From NCBI GenBank assembly GCA_021234155.1, contig JAJEKV010000047.1, positions 7,988,065 to 8,052,064 of the forward strand: DNA of 64,000 nucleotides. The letters are read 5' to 3'. The notes beneath the pieces are model-generated. The model saw nothing but the letters and a program-made list of their open reading frames with translations, was not told where the DNA came from and did no database searches. Below are positions 10,455 through 21,300 of this stretch, in pieces. Made by a program: the position numbers and the translations under genes. The first letter of the stretch is position 1, and the number at the start of each line of letters is the position of its first letter. This DNA is from Isoetes taiwanensis. Taxonomy: Eukaryota > Streptophyta > Lycopodiopsida > Isoetales > Isoetaceae.

Positions 10455-12289
10455 CAAGCCCTGCAAGCCAGCTTGATGTTGAACTTAGCATAAGAGTACT
10501 GGCATCATATTTGACATGTAAATATATGGATGCATAATAATTTGCTACAACATGTCTAAAATATGAACATGCCTAATAACATATTCCACAAATCTGTGAT
10601 TTTACAATTCTTATCGAATAGTTTTTCTAGTGAAGAAAAATGAGAAACCAATGCATTTTCATGGCATCATTTTTGGTTAAAATTCCTAATTTAGTAGATA
10701 ATGCAAGCATTATATGCCTAATAGAGGCATGTAAAGCCACCATAAATCAAGTTAAGCTGCCATGTCTCTAGGAGAGTGCTCTTGCTCATATATTCAAGAG
10801 AAATGCTATGTGCATTTCAGTTAATGCCGCATGCATTTGTTACAACAGCTACGTACGCGACATAATGAGTGTGCTGTATCAGGTAAACCAGAATGAATGT
10901 CGTTCAATAAAATTGAAACGAAAGTCGCCATCGCTCAAATTGTATGACAAATTCATGTCTAATGGATTTGTGTAGTCATCAAGTCGAACCTTACATTTAA
11001 ACATCTTCCTGATGGACAAGAAAATGCTTGACATTCGCACAAGTAGGATTTTTAAAATTGGGGAAATTTTCTTCCGCATATTCTCAGATAATAGATAGTA
11101 TGCCAACGAAAGAGAATGGACCAACATGAATATATGTTATCCGATGATGTACATGTTGAAACTCCATGCATTAGTTAATAAGGCCATATTTAAGCATGAA
11201 GGCACTAATGCCCAATGTTCTCTTCAATATCTAATCTTTTGGTTACCGCCGAAAGCTCTTAGAGACAATAATGCAAATGACAAGGAGAAAATACAAGGAA
11301 GAAAGCAAGGAAGGTAGGTTATATCAACATCCGAGAATGCAGCTTTGATTTACAATAACAAATTTAAAATACATCCGAATTATTACATCACCCATGTAGT
11401 CTCCTAGAGATGTGCATAAGAAATGGAAAGAAACTACTTTAACATTTGTCTCCCCTGGTGCAAATATGAAGTAAGAGTCTAAATTGTCCTCTCTTTGGGA
11501 GGATCAAGCTACGCTTTTTTTTGTTAAAGAAGGGACTAAAACGGATGACCGAGGCGTGGTCTATGAACATACAAAATTTGGATCTGCATGAAGGGCAATA
11601 GCCTCTAAGACACTTAAAAACAAATATTCTCAAAAACATCCGCTTTCAATGAGAAATTCCTAGAAAGTCGCTTCCATTTGCCATCCCACGATCCATTTGA
11701 GGTACTTGGCTCAACAAAAACAGTCAATTGTCAATGCATGTGTAAAAAGCGCAATGGACATTGGAGCCCAACATTATCCAATACCTAAAATCTGGTATAT
11801 ATACTATGTAGATATTTGGTTGCTTATCTCAACCGATATTTGATTGTTTCTACGAATGCTAAGTTTTGATTGTATGCTGACAACGAGATGCATTTTATAT
11901 TTGAAGGTATAGTCTTACATTTGCATGCTTTCCCTATATTCGTCTCTTGCAAAACATCAAATAGGTCTTGCTTAAATAGGTTTCTGGAAATCAGTTTTAT
12001 CTGCCTTCTTGCACATGTTGTATGACCTATTGCTTTGGTATGCACAAACACATGGCAGAGGTTTTTGGATTGGAGCATTTTCAATGGGAAGCATGTGGCT
12101 TATACACAGGAGGTCTACAAAGAAAAAGATTACTACTGAGCATGACGTTTTTCGTCAGTACAGGATGAGAATTTATCGAATTTCTGTTATTCGGCATTTA
12201 AAAATGTTCTTCAAGAGGTCAGTAATAAGTCCTTTCTCCTTTTCAAAATATATCAACTCTATGTACTTAATAACAGCTCTCAACAAAGT

Positions 12290-12350
12290 TGTTTGTTTGT
12301 TATAAATAGAGGGCAAAAACTGTAACAGATGATTGCATCAATAAATCTAA
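12290..12350 (+). promoter_or_regulatory. TATA box-like and polyadenylation-like signals, possible LTR fragment
   Basis: gttataaatagaggg near 12299 is followed about 35 bp later by atcaataaatc, the spacing seen in LTR R regions. No LTR borders were found. It may be a captured LTR piece or chance. Confidence 0.25.
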
Positions 12351-13260
12351 ATCTGTCATGTTCTGTTGCAAAAGTGCCCCTTTCACTGTGAATAAGCTCT
12401 CACGTTTTAGCTCAGTCTAAGGACGTGTGAAGTTTCTTTATAAAATGGTTGAAGGCAAGTGGCTGCATTCTTTTTATTGGCACAACTGTATAATTGCTAT
12501 GATGCTTCTCTGCATTACTTCTCATTTTCCACTGTGGCATTTCTACAGATGAACAAAATATTCTCTATGTTAATATTCCCTATCTTTCAGGCACAACCAG
12601 GCTTAGACAAATTAGTTAAAGATGAGTAGGTTATCATGCTTCAGGTCAAAGGTATATGGGAAATAACTCATTGTCGAACTAGCTGAATTATTACACACAA
12701 TTCGTTGCAGATAAATGTTTCCTACACAAAGACATCGCACGCCTGAAGTTCGGTATGAACATTCTGAAACATTTACTTATTTTGCTTGCTTAATGGATGA
12801 TTTTTTCATATTCTCTTTATATATTGCATTCCTTTTCATCCAAGGCATTTGATTGTAGGTCTCTTGCATATCTAAAGTAATATTGTGCAGCTGCCCGAAA
12901 CCCTGGCTATTTCCAGCACTGTATAACATTAGCATGCATATTTGGACCCTATAACAAAACACAGTAGGGCAGGGTAATCTTACATTAGAAAGCAAAAGTA
13001 ATGCATTCAGAGAACCAAGGTCTAACATTATGTTTTTAACAAAGCTAGAGCATTCGTATCTAAATGCATAGCATCAAAAAACGACACCGACTCCAACCCA
13101 AACCAAGGCATTCGTATGTAAATGCATAGCAACAAAGGACTACAACCAACTTGAACCCAAACAACACCTCAAAAGCATAATTTGATTAAAAAAAAAAAGG
13201 AAGTGAAATGATTGAGCATGCCTGGTAAGAATAAATATTATAGAGCACACCTGGTAAAAT

Positions 13261-13500
13261 ATCACTTTGTAGAAGAGTTTTGTAGCCACCTTATTGATGA
13301 GCGACAACTTCTTCCAATGGACCTTCAAGCAGAAACAAAATACATATAGATAACAAAGAACAAATAGAAATGATTTGAATATCACTTTGTAGAAGAACTT
13401 TGTGGCCATCTTATTGATGAACAATAAGTCCTTCCACTGAACCTTCTAGTAGAAACGAAATAGATACGAATAACAAAGAATAAATAACATGATTTGAAGC
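13261..13500. repeat. 120-bp tandem duplication inside the Helitron
   Basis: Two units of 120 bp both start atcactttgtagaaga (13261 and 13381) and both end near gatttgaa. They differ at many positions, so the duplication is not recent. Confidence 0.8.
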
Positions 13501-14101
13501 TTGAAATTAAGAAAGCAGATTGTTTTTTTTATTGCAATTCAGCCTTGTATACAAATGTCCCACTATTATTTGCCGATATTCTAAGCTTAAAAGAAGCTTA
13601 GAGTACTCTAAAGCTATGGCACAAAAAATGGTGAAACATACCTGTATCGAGATAAGTAGGTTTTATCTCATGCATAACTTGTAACTGGCTTGCCCAATAA
13701 ACTTGTGATGCCAAAACATAATAGCCTGGCTTCTAGACGTCCCCTCAGAGTCTTCCATCCGGTCAACATGGATGCCTAGATCGCTGAAAGGAAAAATCCC
13801 TCGAAGAAAAAACTCCCTATGAAAGAAACTTTTTGATGCACTCCGATGCAAAGAAAATCCCTTTGAATATATCTTCATAGATGCCACCGAGATGCATGCA
13901 ATATGCCCTTGAGATGCATTCGGCATGCTCTGTCGACGCGATCAAGAATAGAAATCCAAGAGCCAAAAATCATGCGGAAAAAAATCTATATCGGGAAGTT
14001 TTCCCGGCCAACAGAACCCCTAAAATCTTAGGAAATAAAAATAAGAAAATTTCCAAAAACATTTCTAGCCAAACCGGAAACTTTCAAATTAACAAAGTAG
14101 A

Positions 14102-14361
14102 TATGGAGGGATATATGCACATGCACGCGTGCAGGATATTTGCACGTATGCATTGTGGTGTGCAGGGGGGTATGATCATCACTGTGTTATCTGAGCAGAG
14201 AGAGAAGAACAGAGGGACGGTGTATTGAGAGAGAGTATTTTGTTTGATTTAGCTATGGAGATGATGAATCTTTGTGTTGTACATTGCCTTAATCTGATGG
14301 ATTGAGCTAGGATTGTTGGGTTTTCCATCCTTCTTGCAAGGTTAGAGTTTAGGCTCTAGCA
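14102..14361 (+). repeat. 3' LTR of the gypsy element, last 260 bp
   Basis: This matches 1553-1812 with eight substitutions, all transitions. It is followed by the target duplication GTAGT at 14362-14366. Confidence 0.95.
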
Positions 14362-14366
14362 GTAGT

Positions 14367-15641
14367 CTTATTAGGACATTGAGTTATTTTGGTAGAGGTT
14401 CGAGCCCTTGTATTTCATATTCTAAAATCTTAAGCAAAGTCGTATAGAGGTTCAATATTCCCTCAAAACCTTAGGCGAAATCGTGCCTCCAATCATAAAT
14501 GACTATAAGCGAAACGAGAGGTGCTAACAGGTCCCAACATACGATCTGGGTCGTAGGATCGACGAATCCGACGACTGTGGTAGTCCAGGGTGCTTTATAG
14601 GTAAGGTACATGTACTTTATGGTTAAAAAAAAATTATTATTATTATTATTTTTTTTTTGGGGGGGGGGAGGGCGGGTGAGAGGGGGGTTTAACATACGCG
14701 CCGTACATATTATATGGTACCTTACATGCCATATGCATACTTTAAATAACAACTTGCATTACCTCGTACTCTGATCCATAGACAATCAAAGCATTGACTG
14801 AAAGGAAAGGGAACAAATAATTAATCCCAGAGACTAAGGAGGACTTCAAAATAGGGGTCATACCGACATAAGGTTGATAGCCTCCAGGCTTGCATTAGGT
14901 ATCAAAGATGCAAAGCTTGTTGCAGATAACTACAGAAGATAAAAGATGAAAATAAAAAGATAATTCCTTGAAACATCCAATAAGTTATGTGCATGTAGGT
15001 GCTTCTACCCGGGGAAAACGGTAGTTCATGGAATCCGCAAGCTTCATGCCATCAGACCATGTTCGCTGGTCTGGACATAGGGGATGAGTCTGATATCATA
15101 TGATTTACTTTTAGGGAGAAGGTGGTTAGCCACTGTGGATGCTAAGGAACTTGTGTATCCTCACCCCTCCTTTAGCATCACAATCCTCTTCAAAGTCTAG
15201 ATCGAAGTCGTTGACGATGCGGCATGTTCTAGAGTTGGTGCAGGCTCATCGCTTGCTTTTGTTGCTACCGTTCAGAAGCTTGAAATTCATCCATGCGCCT
15301 TTGGGTCCAAACTAGGCAAGGATAGGGTCCTCTTTATTAGGATGGGCGACCCACTGTTGTACTTGAATCTTCCAAATCCAGCCAAACACGTGAAGTGCTT
15401 GCAGTGCAATATGTGATGTCTGGCCTTGTGGTGAGAGATCGGATTCATAAAGGAGATATCCCTCGCCCGAAATGCCGAGGCGAAGCGTCTTGCTAGATCC
15501 TCATTGAACCTAGCCCTTCATGGAGAGTTCGAATTTTGTACATCAAGAATCCTTTTTCTCAATATCATAACAAATTAGCACAGACAATCCGTAATGTGCA
15601 AGCACCTTGTTTTTATAATATAACTCTTCTTAAATAATAAG
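14367..15641. other. intergenic, no gene seen
   Basis: A simple-sequence cluster at about 14628-14670 runs A, then ATT repeats, then T and G runs. A B-box-like ggttcgagccc at about 14397 hints at an old tRNA-derived SINE, with no other support. The rest (15000-15560) has coding-like GC but no recognisable protein in any frame. Confidence 0.5.
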
Positions 15642-15644
15642 TTA

Positions 15645-16751
15645 GGCCCTTTTTCCACGGTTGGCTTAAAATATGGCTGTCTTATAACTATAAGACACCA
15701 TTTGAGGTGCCATGTCATCTTTGTGACATGTCTTACGGCTCCATTATAAGAAGTAGCTTATAATAAAAGACATGTCTCATAAAATATGATTTTCCACTAC
15801 TCTGCAGTTTTCTTGCATGTTTTTTTCATAGACACAATTTCACTTTCGCAGAACCATTTCTTGATGCATGCAAGCTGTTTCAGATAAAGAACCATTGATG
15901 AACACTTTCGCAGAACCATTTCTTGATGCATGCAAGCTGTTTCAGATACAGAACCATTGATGAAAACCATCTATTGCACTGACGAACAGGTAAACAGGTA
16001 ACTGGAATAGGTAAACAGCCATCGTGCCCCTTCTATATTGCATGGGTTGGATGTAAGAAACAGCCATCGTGCCCCTTCTTCTTCTCCTTTTTCAGTTTGC
16101 TTTCATTTATGCTAATGCTAGTCGTGGCAGTGCAGGGGATTTGTAAAGCCGATCAAAGTCTTCTGTGGTTGTAAACAATTTCTTAACTGTGATTTCTTCG
16201 GCCGAATCAAGCTGTTTTCCCCTGTTTCGAGCCAAGCTCATGAATAAATTCTGTTTTCCATGCCTTGCTTTCCCCTGTTTCAAGCCAGGCTCATGAATAA
16301 CCATGATTGTAGGCAGCAAACGCAGTTAAAATCTTAAAATACAAGGCTCCGGCTTTGGACACCAATAAACCTCCATTCTCTCTTTCTGATAGATGCATGT
16401 CTTACAACAGTGGCTACGTTTTCCTTTGGCCTTTTCCATTCCGTTCCCGACGATTCAATCAGCTGAAGGTCTGCAAGTCGACGATCCATTCCATGGCCAG
16501 GCTGACGATCCATTCTGGTAATGGCTGCTTCTTCTCTGTTTACTCTAGCAGCCCTGTGATAGGATAGAAATGCATACCTTATTTTGTGGCGGGGGGTTTC
16601 CCCCGGAATAAAATGCTCCACTCAACTTGTACGAAACCCATTTAAGACATGTCTTAAATTGTGTAGTGGAAAAACTATGGTGACTTATTATCTTACGTGG
16701 CCCAATAATATTAAGCAAAATATAAGACAGAGGTGCCATGGAAAAAGGGCC
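15645..16751. mobile_element. non-autonomous PIF/Harbinger-type element, 1,107 bp
   Basis: The left end is GGCCCTTTTTCCACGG and the reverse complement of the right end is GGCCCTTTTTCCATGG. TTA target duplications are at 15642-15644 and 16752-16754, the hallmark of PIF/Harbinger. Subterminal inverted sequence is shared further in: AAAGACATGTCT and TTTTCCACTAC at both ends. No transposase is present. The interior (about 15840-16560) has several small duplications and is not Harbinger-like, so it may be captured host DNA. Confidence 0.88.
15841..15964. repeat. 62-bp tandem duplication inside the Harbinger element
   Basis: Two nearly identical 62-bp units start cactttcgcagaaccatt at 15841 and 15903. 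They differ only at the aaagaac/acagaac site, so the duplication is young relative to the element. Shorter duplications follow: cagccatcgtgccccttct near 16016 and 16061, and ttcccctgtttc near 16215 and 16270. Confidence 0.85.
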
Positions 16752-16774
16752 TTAATCCTGGATGGGATGCATTA

Positions 16775-16850
16775 TATTAGAATAGAATAGAAGTGATTTT
16801 TTTCGTCCATAGGAGACCAAAGAGGCCCATGAAATGTTAGTTTATGACCA
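16775..16850 (-). mobile_element. copy of the LINE-type 3' tail (minus strand)
   Basis: On the minus strand this reads GGGCCTCTTTGGTCTCCTATGGACG, then an A-rich run, then TTCTATTCTATTC. It is the same 3' tail as at 17062-17120 and 29594-29660. The body, if any, would lie at higher coordinates (to about 17060) but is not recognisable. Confidence 0.55.
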
Positions 16851-17561
16851 AAGGTTAGGTTCTTTATAATATGATCTAGGCTTATGCAGATCATTATATC
16901 CTATTTCAATGGTTACTTTTTAACAAGACCCCCAAATTATTGTTTTTGATGCGGAGATCCACCTAGACTTCAAGTCGGTCCAACTTACTTTTTGGAATTC
17001 AAATATAATATTTCAGTATGCTAAAAGACAAGCCACGACCATTAAATCTCCAGACATGTTAAGAATAGAATAGAATAGAATATGATTTTATCGTCCACGG
17101 AGACCAACTGGCCTATGGGACCCAAGTACAAAGAGAGAGCAAAGCAGCGACATTACCGTGATTAAAAACCCCTCACCGGGGGTTTTCGGGGAAAACCTTA
17201 GTAGCAATAAGGATGCGACATCTACCGCATAGCTATATACATAATCACAAGTACAACCGAGGTTAATGCCTGACGGGGGGCATAACCGAAGTTCAGTATC
17301 CATTACCTCCCAGGTAATGATCCCAACAAGCCTACTGAGGCCGTCGCTCGGTAGCTCATGCAAGGCCCGATGGGGCACAACTAACCGAAAGCATACCGAG
17401 CCCGATATGCCGGTATCGGATGTGACGTTCCAAAGACAAAGATAATCCCCGATCGATACCGTGATCGCTTCAGCCACGCCGCGACACGCCGCCGACTCGG
17501 CCGACGGTACGCGTAATGCAGTAGCCAGTGGGTAGCCCTAGGGGTAACCTTCGCGTAAATA

Positions 17562-18300
17562 TGTGCAACTATTAATGTGCACATTTTCCAATGTACACAT
17601 TAATGTGGGCACACATTTCCAAGTGGACACTTCATGCCAAGTGGGCCACACCCATAGGTGCAATTAATGTGCACATTTTCCAATGTACACATTAATATGG
17701 GCACACATTTCCATGTGTGCACATTTGGCCACCTAGCCCTTAAAGGCAGTGGGCCCATTTCCAATTATCCCACATGCCAAAAGAGGATAATTGGAAACCC
17801 TAACCAACCCCTTGTCTATATAGGGTGGGAAACCCTAACTTGCCCAATTTTCGATTTTAGGGCTTTGAACTCTATTTTGGCTGCCTCAACAAATTAAAAC
17901 CTCCCTCGCACTACCGGGAGAATTGCATCCTTAGTTTCCCGTGATTCGAGCGCCTCAACCAGGATGGTCGAGCTCAGTCGAGGAGCCCTCAAGGATCGGG
18001 TATTTGGCCATTTAGATAGTCTAAACCCTATTTTAGTCGCTGAATCAAAAGGGGTTAGCCTATTAGATTGCCCATAGCAGCCCTCTAGATCTCTAGATAG
18101 CAGATTCTAACTAAAGAACCTAACTCTATGTTGTAGATTAGATCTAGTTCTTTAGTTCTCTCGGAAGTATATGGGTGATGTATCTCTATGAACTCCTTGT
18201 ATTGGGAAGGGGGTAGAGACCTAAAGCTTGGTAGTGATGCTCCTAGAGTAGCCTCTCTAGCACACCTTGTAGATTCGCCTGTGCACAAGAGCCACACCGG
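17562..18300. mobile_element. AT-rich insertion in the LINE, LTR-like
   Basis: This AT-rich block interrupts GC-rich LINE sequence. It starts tgtgcaactattaatgtgc and contains two tandem hairpins (17572-17603 and 17664-17695). A TATA-like gtctatatagggtggg lies near 17814, followed by a stretch resembling an R-U5 region. This suggests a solo LTR, but I could not find a matching CA end or target duplication, so borders are approximate. Confidence 0.4.
17572..17695. repeat. two tandem copies of a hairpin-forming sequence
   Basis: TTAATGTGCACATT, a 4-nt spacer and AATGTACACATTAA form a 14-bp stem with one mismatch at 17572-17603. The same 32-bp sequence recurs exactly at 17664-17695, within a larger duplication that includes gggcacacatttcca. 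Confidence 0.85.
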
Positions 18301-21300
18301 ATGTGGGTGAAGGGGCCGACCGGGCAGAGAGGAGGTTCATGTCCCGACTCTTGAACGGTTCCTCCGGTGTGTAAGGCCTACCGAACCATTGTGACTAGGT
18401 CCAATGGCTTGCCATCTAAGTATGGGCAAGGCATGGGCTCGACACCCGTGAAGTGGTGTTCACTTTCCGGTGGGTTCGACGAATACGCGCAAGGGCCCTC
18501 TAGTCACCTTTGAGTCAGCATGTAGATCTCTCGGAGGGAGTGATCCCTACCCTGCCCCATCGAACCGGGAAGATGAGCCCGTGAGTAGCCCTTTGGCTAT
18601 GCATCCGGGCTGGCTACACGGGGTCCCGACACTTTTCGCACCACTCGCAAAGTGTGCACAGGGAGGGGTGGATGGAGTGGACAACCCTAAGCCATGTTCA
18701 TATGCCGCCCAAATCCATTGCCATGAATTCGCGCAATGAACCCCCGAGACCCAAGCCGCCGGGCCATCCCTTTGAGTCCGAGCCTTGGGTAGGATTCCCT
18801 ATGTGATGTGCTGATCTTTGTCGATGCAGATATGTGGAGGACCATCCTTCGTGATGGTCACATGATGTGATGTATGTGCTACCGACATGTATGTTTACGC
18901 CCAGCAGCCTAGGTAGGCCCCCGAGGGAGACGGGTGCAATGACCCTTCCACTCTTCCCACCGGAACCCGCCACGGTTGCAAAGGTCATGTGGAGGGCCCC
19001 AGATTAGCATGGAGCCGGTATGGGGATGAACTCCTGTTTGTATACGGTGAGTGCACCGATAATTAGTAGGGGACGCCACACCGGACAGGCCCGGAGGGCG
19101 TGACTTTCATCCTCAATGGCCGCTGACAAAGACTCGACAGACTCGGCCCTCACGCTGCCCCCGAATCCATCTTCCGCGCCTCAATGCGGAGGTGGTGTGC
19201 ACTGCGGCGAATGGAAGCAATCACCCCGCTTTTTCATGGGTAGATGGGTGCGCAGTAGTGGTGTGGGCCCCTCGTGAGCATGGGATTAACCTGTCTGTCG
19301 ATAATTTGCCACCTTGACATGTGACAGGGCCTCGCATCCCAAAGCTTGGCCATGAAGCAAGCATCCAAGTATCGCCAAAGGCAAAAGCGTTCTGGGTGTA
19401 TGCACCGGGTCCACATCCGTGCCCGCACATTCCATAGCGAAACCACCGGGCTTGCTTTGTCTTTCCAAAGAAGCTTTGAGTCGCCATGGGCCCATCGCCA
19501 CCGCCAAAGCAAGGTTGGGCAGCCGGGCTTCATCCATAGCCACCACCTTCCTCGAAGTAAATAAGGTGACGCTTCAAATATGAGCCCTCAGAATGGAAGG
19601 AAGCCTGCCTCCTGAGCAAGATCTGATATGGGACCGTGGATTTCACTCCTGCCCGGCCAAGAAGGCCTTCAGACTGCCTAGATCGCTCCAAGTGGTGAGG
19701 GATATCACCGCCCCCACTTCTGCCCCATAGAGGAGGACCGTTCAACCAAGGCCACTCAACAAGTGTGCCCGTGACCCCATGCATACAAACTTGGGATCAT
19801 TGTTTTGCATTGCATACGGGGCTTTCCAAACTGCGGGACCTGCAGAACCCGATGGATGCATCCCGGTGTGTGGTAGTAGAAAACTCAATGCCCAAATACT
19901 TATAAGATCGAGCCACCTCCACTACCCCCCCTCGTAAGTGAATGAGGGAAGGCGGGTGCCGGATGATGGGACCAGCAGAGACCCTTGTCTTGGCCAAGTT
20001 AACTCTCATGTCGGTGAATTGGCGTAAAGTGTCCAAAGCATCCGTGGCGTTGCATGTCCTCCGGGTATATGCGAGCAGGTCAACATCATTAGCATATATG
20101 AGTTGCGGATTATGTGGTGCATCAACCGAGCCTCTGCCGTGCTCAACTAGCCATTCTTCTAGCTGGTCAATGTACAAGCCAAGAGCATCGGGGATAGAGG
20201 GCAGCCCGGCAAGACGCCAATGCTACTAACAAATGTGCTCCCCGACAAAGGTGAGACTAACACCTGAGCAAGCCTCAGATAGTCTGTGATATAGCATTCC
20301 TCAAGTCGACGGGGTCCCTAGTCAGTCTCAATCATTCCCACAACTTATCCCGGGGCTTTATGGAAATCCACAAAGCAACAAGCATGCATTCGGGCGTTGA
20401 TTCCGCTATCCTCTATGAGTGTTCGCAGAGTGAAGATATGGTCAATAGTAGAATGCCGGGCTGAAGCTCGGCCTGGTGAGAGCCCGCACTTCTCCATCCT
20501 CCGCCCAAAGTGTCGGGCGCCGCTCAAGAATCCCTAAGCAACTTGGCAAAGACAGAATCCACCATAATGGTACGATAGTTGGTCGGGTTGTGGGGGTCCC
20601 CGCTTTGTATATGGGCACAACTCTACCGGTAGTCCAAAGGGGGAAGCCTTCTTGCAATGCCCCTCGAAAGAGTGCTCGAGAACCGCACCATTGGGGCCCG
20701 CCCACTTTGAGAAGCTCGCACAGATACCATCCAAATCAGCCTTCCCCCTAGCGAGGGCGTTGCAGGGCCCATTATGACATCCCCTTCAAGAATGACCCGC
20801 TAGGCCTCGCCTCATGGAGGTACTAGTGCCCGGCTTCCCATTGGGTCATACCGTCAGCAGTATCTCACCCATTGTTCCGGTAATATTTCCCTGGGTCGTG
20901 GCAGCTTACTCAAGAACTTTCTCCGGTAGGCTCCTAGGGTGGCGGGTCTAGTAGACCAAACATCTGTTGATGATCCCGCAAGGTACCGGCTTTCTTGGTC
21001 TTGAGGAAGGAGCGTATTGACGGACGGGCTCATGGGGCTTAATGGTGGGGTCCAAAGACTTGGCGAGCCATCGTTTCAGCTCCCGGACATTCATCATCGA
21101 ACCCGCTGATTATGGGGGAAGGTGGTTGCAGCCCCCGTGGATCGCCGAGAGCGGCCTCTCCCAAAGCATCCGCCCCTACCCTCGGCGAGCCGGGTTCACC
21201 GGGCCGTCGCACGTTGAAGTGTGGGGAGTCGCAAGACTCCCAAAGCAGCATGCTCCAAAGATCCTCGCATAGACCGATGATCATAGTCTAGACGCAACCG

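Larger units (their letters stand above)
9243..14101 (-). mobile_element. non-autonomous Helitron, 4,859 bp, inserted in the 3' LTR
   Basis: On the minus strand the element begins TCTACTTTG (14101 downward) and ends CTAG (9246-9243). The end is preceded 7 nt inside by the GC-rich palindrome GCCCCGCAACACCGGGC, the usual Helitron terminal hairpin. It sits exactly between A (9242) and T (14102) with no target duplication. Excising it restores a 335-bp LTR. No Rep/helicase open frame is present, so it depends on an autonomous relative. I could not recognise captured gene fragments; its short open frames look random. Internal duplications exist at 10173-10454 and 13261-13500. Confidence 0.9.
1478..14361 (+). 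mobile_element. Ty3/gypsy LTR retrotransposon (Tat-like), with two nested insertions
   Basis: The element starts with TGTTGGGG at 1478 and ends TAGCA at 14361. It is flanked by perfect 5-bp target duplications GTAGT (1473-1477 and 14362-14366). The two LTRs are each exactly 335 bp once the Helitron at 9243-14101 is removed. Without nested DNA the element is about 7.3 kb. Domain order on the plus strand is gag, protease, an extra RNase H, reverse transcriptase, RNase H, integrase. The extra RNase H and the integrase C-terminal GKDLKPYF-type motif point to the plant Tat group. Several stops, frameshifts and an in-frame RT deletion make it non-autonomous now. LTR divergence is 11 of 335 positions, ten of them transitions. 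Confidence 0.95.
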
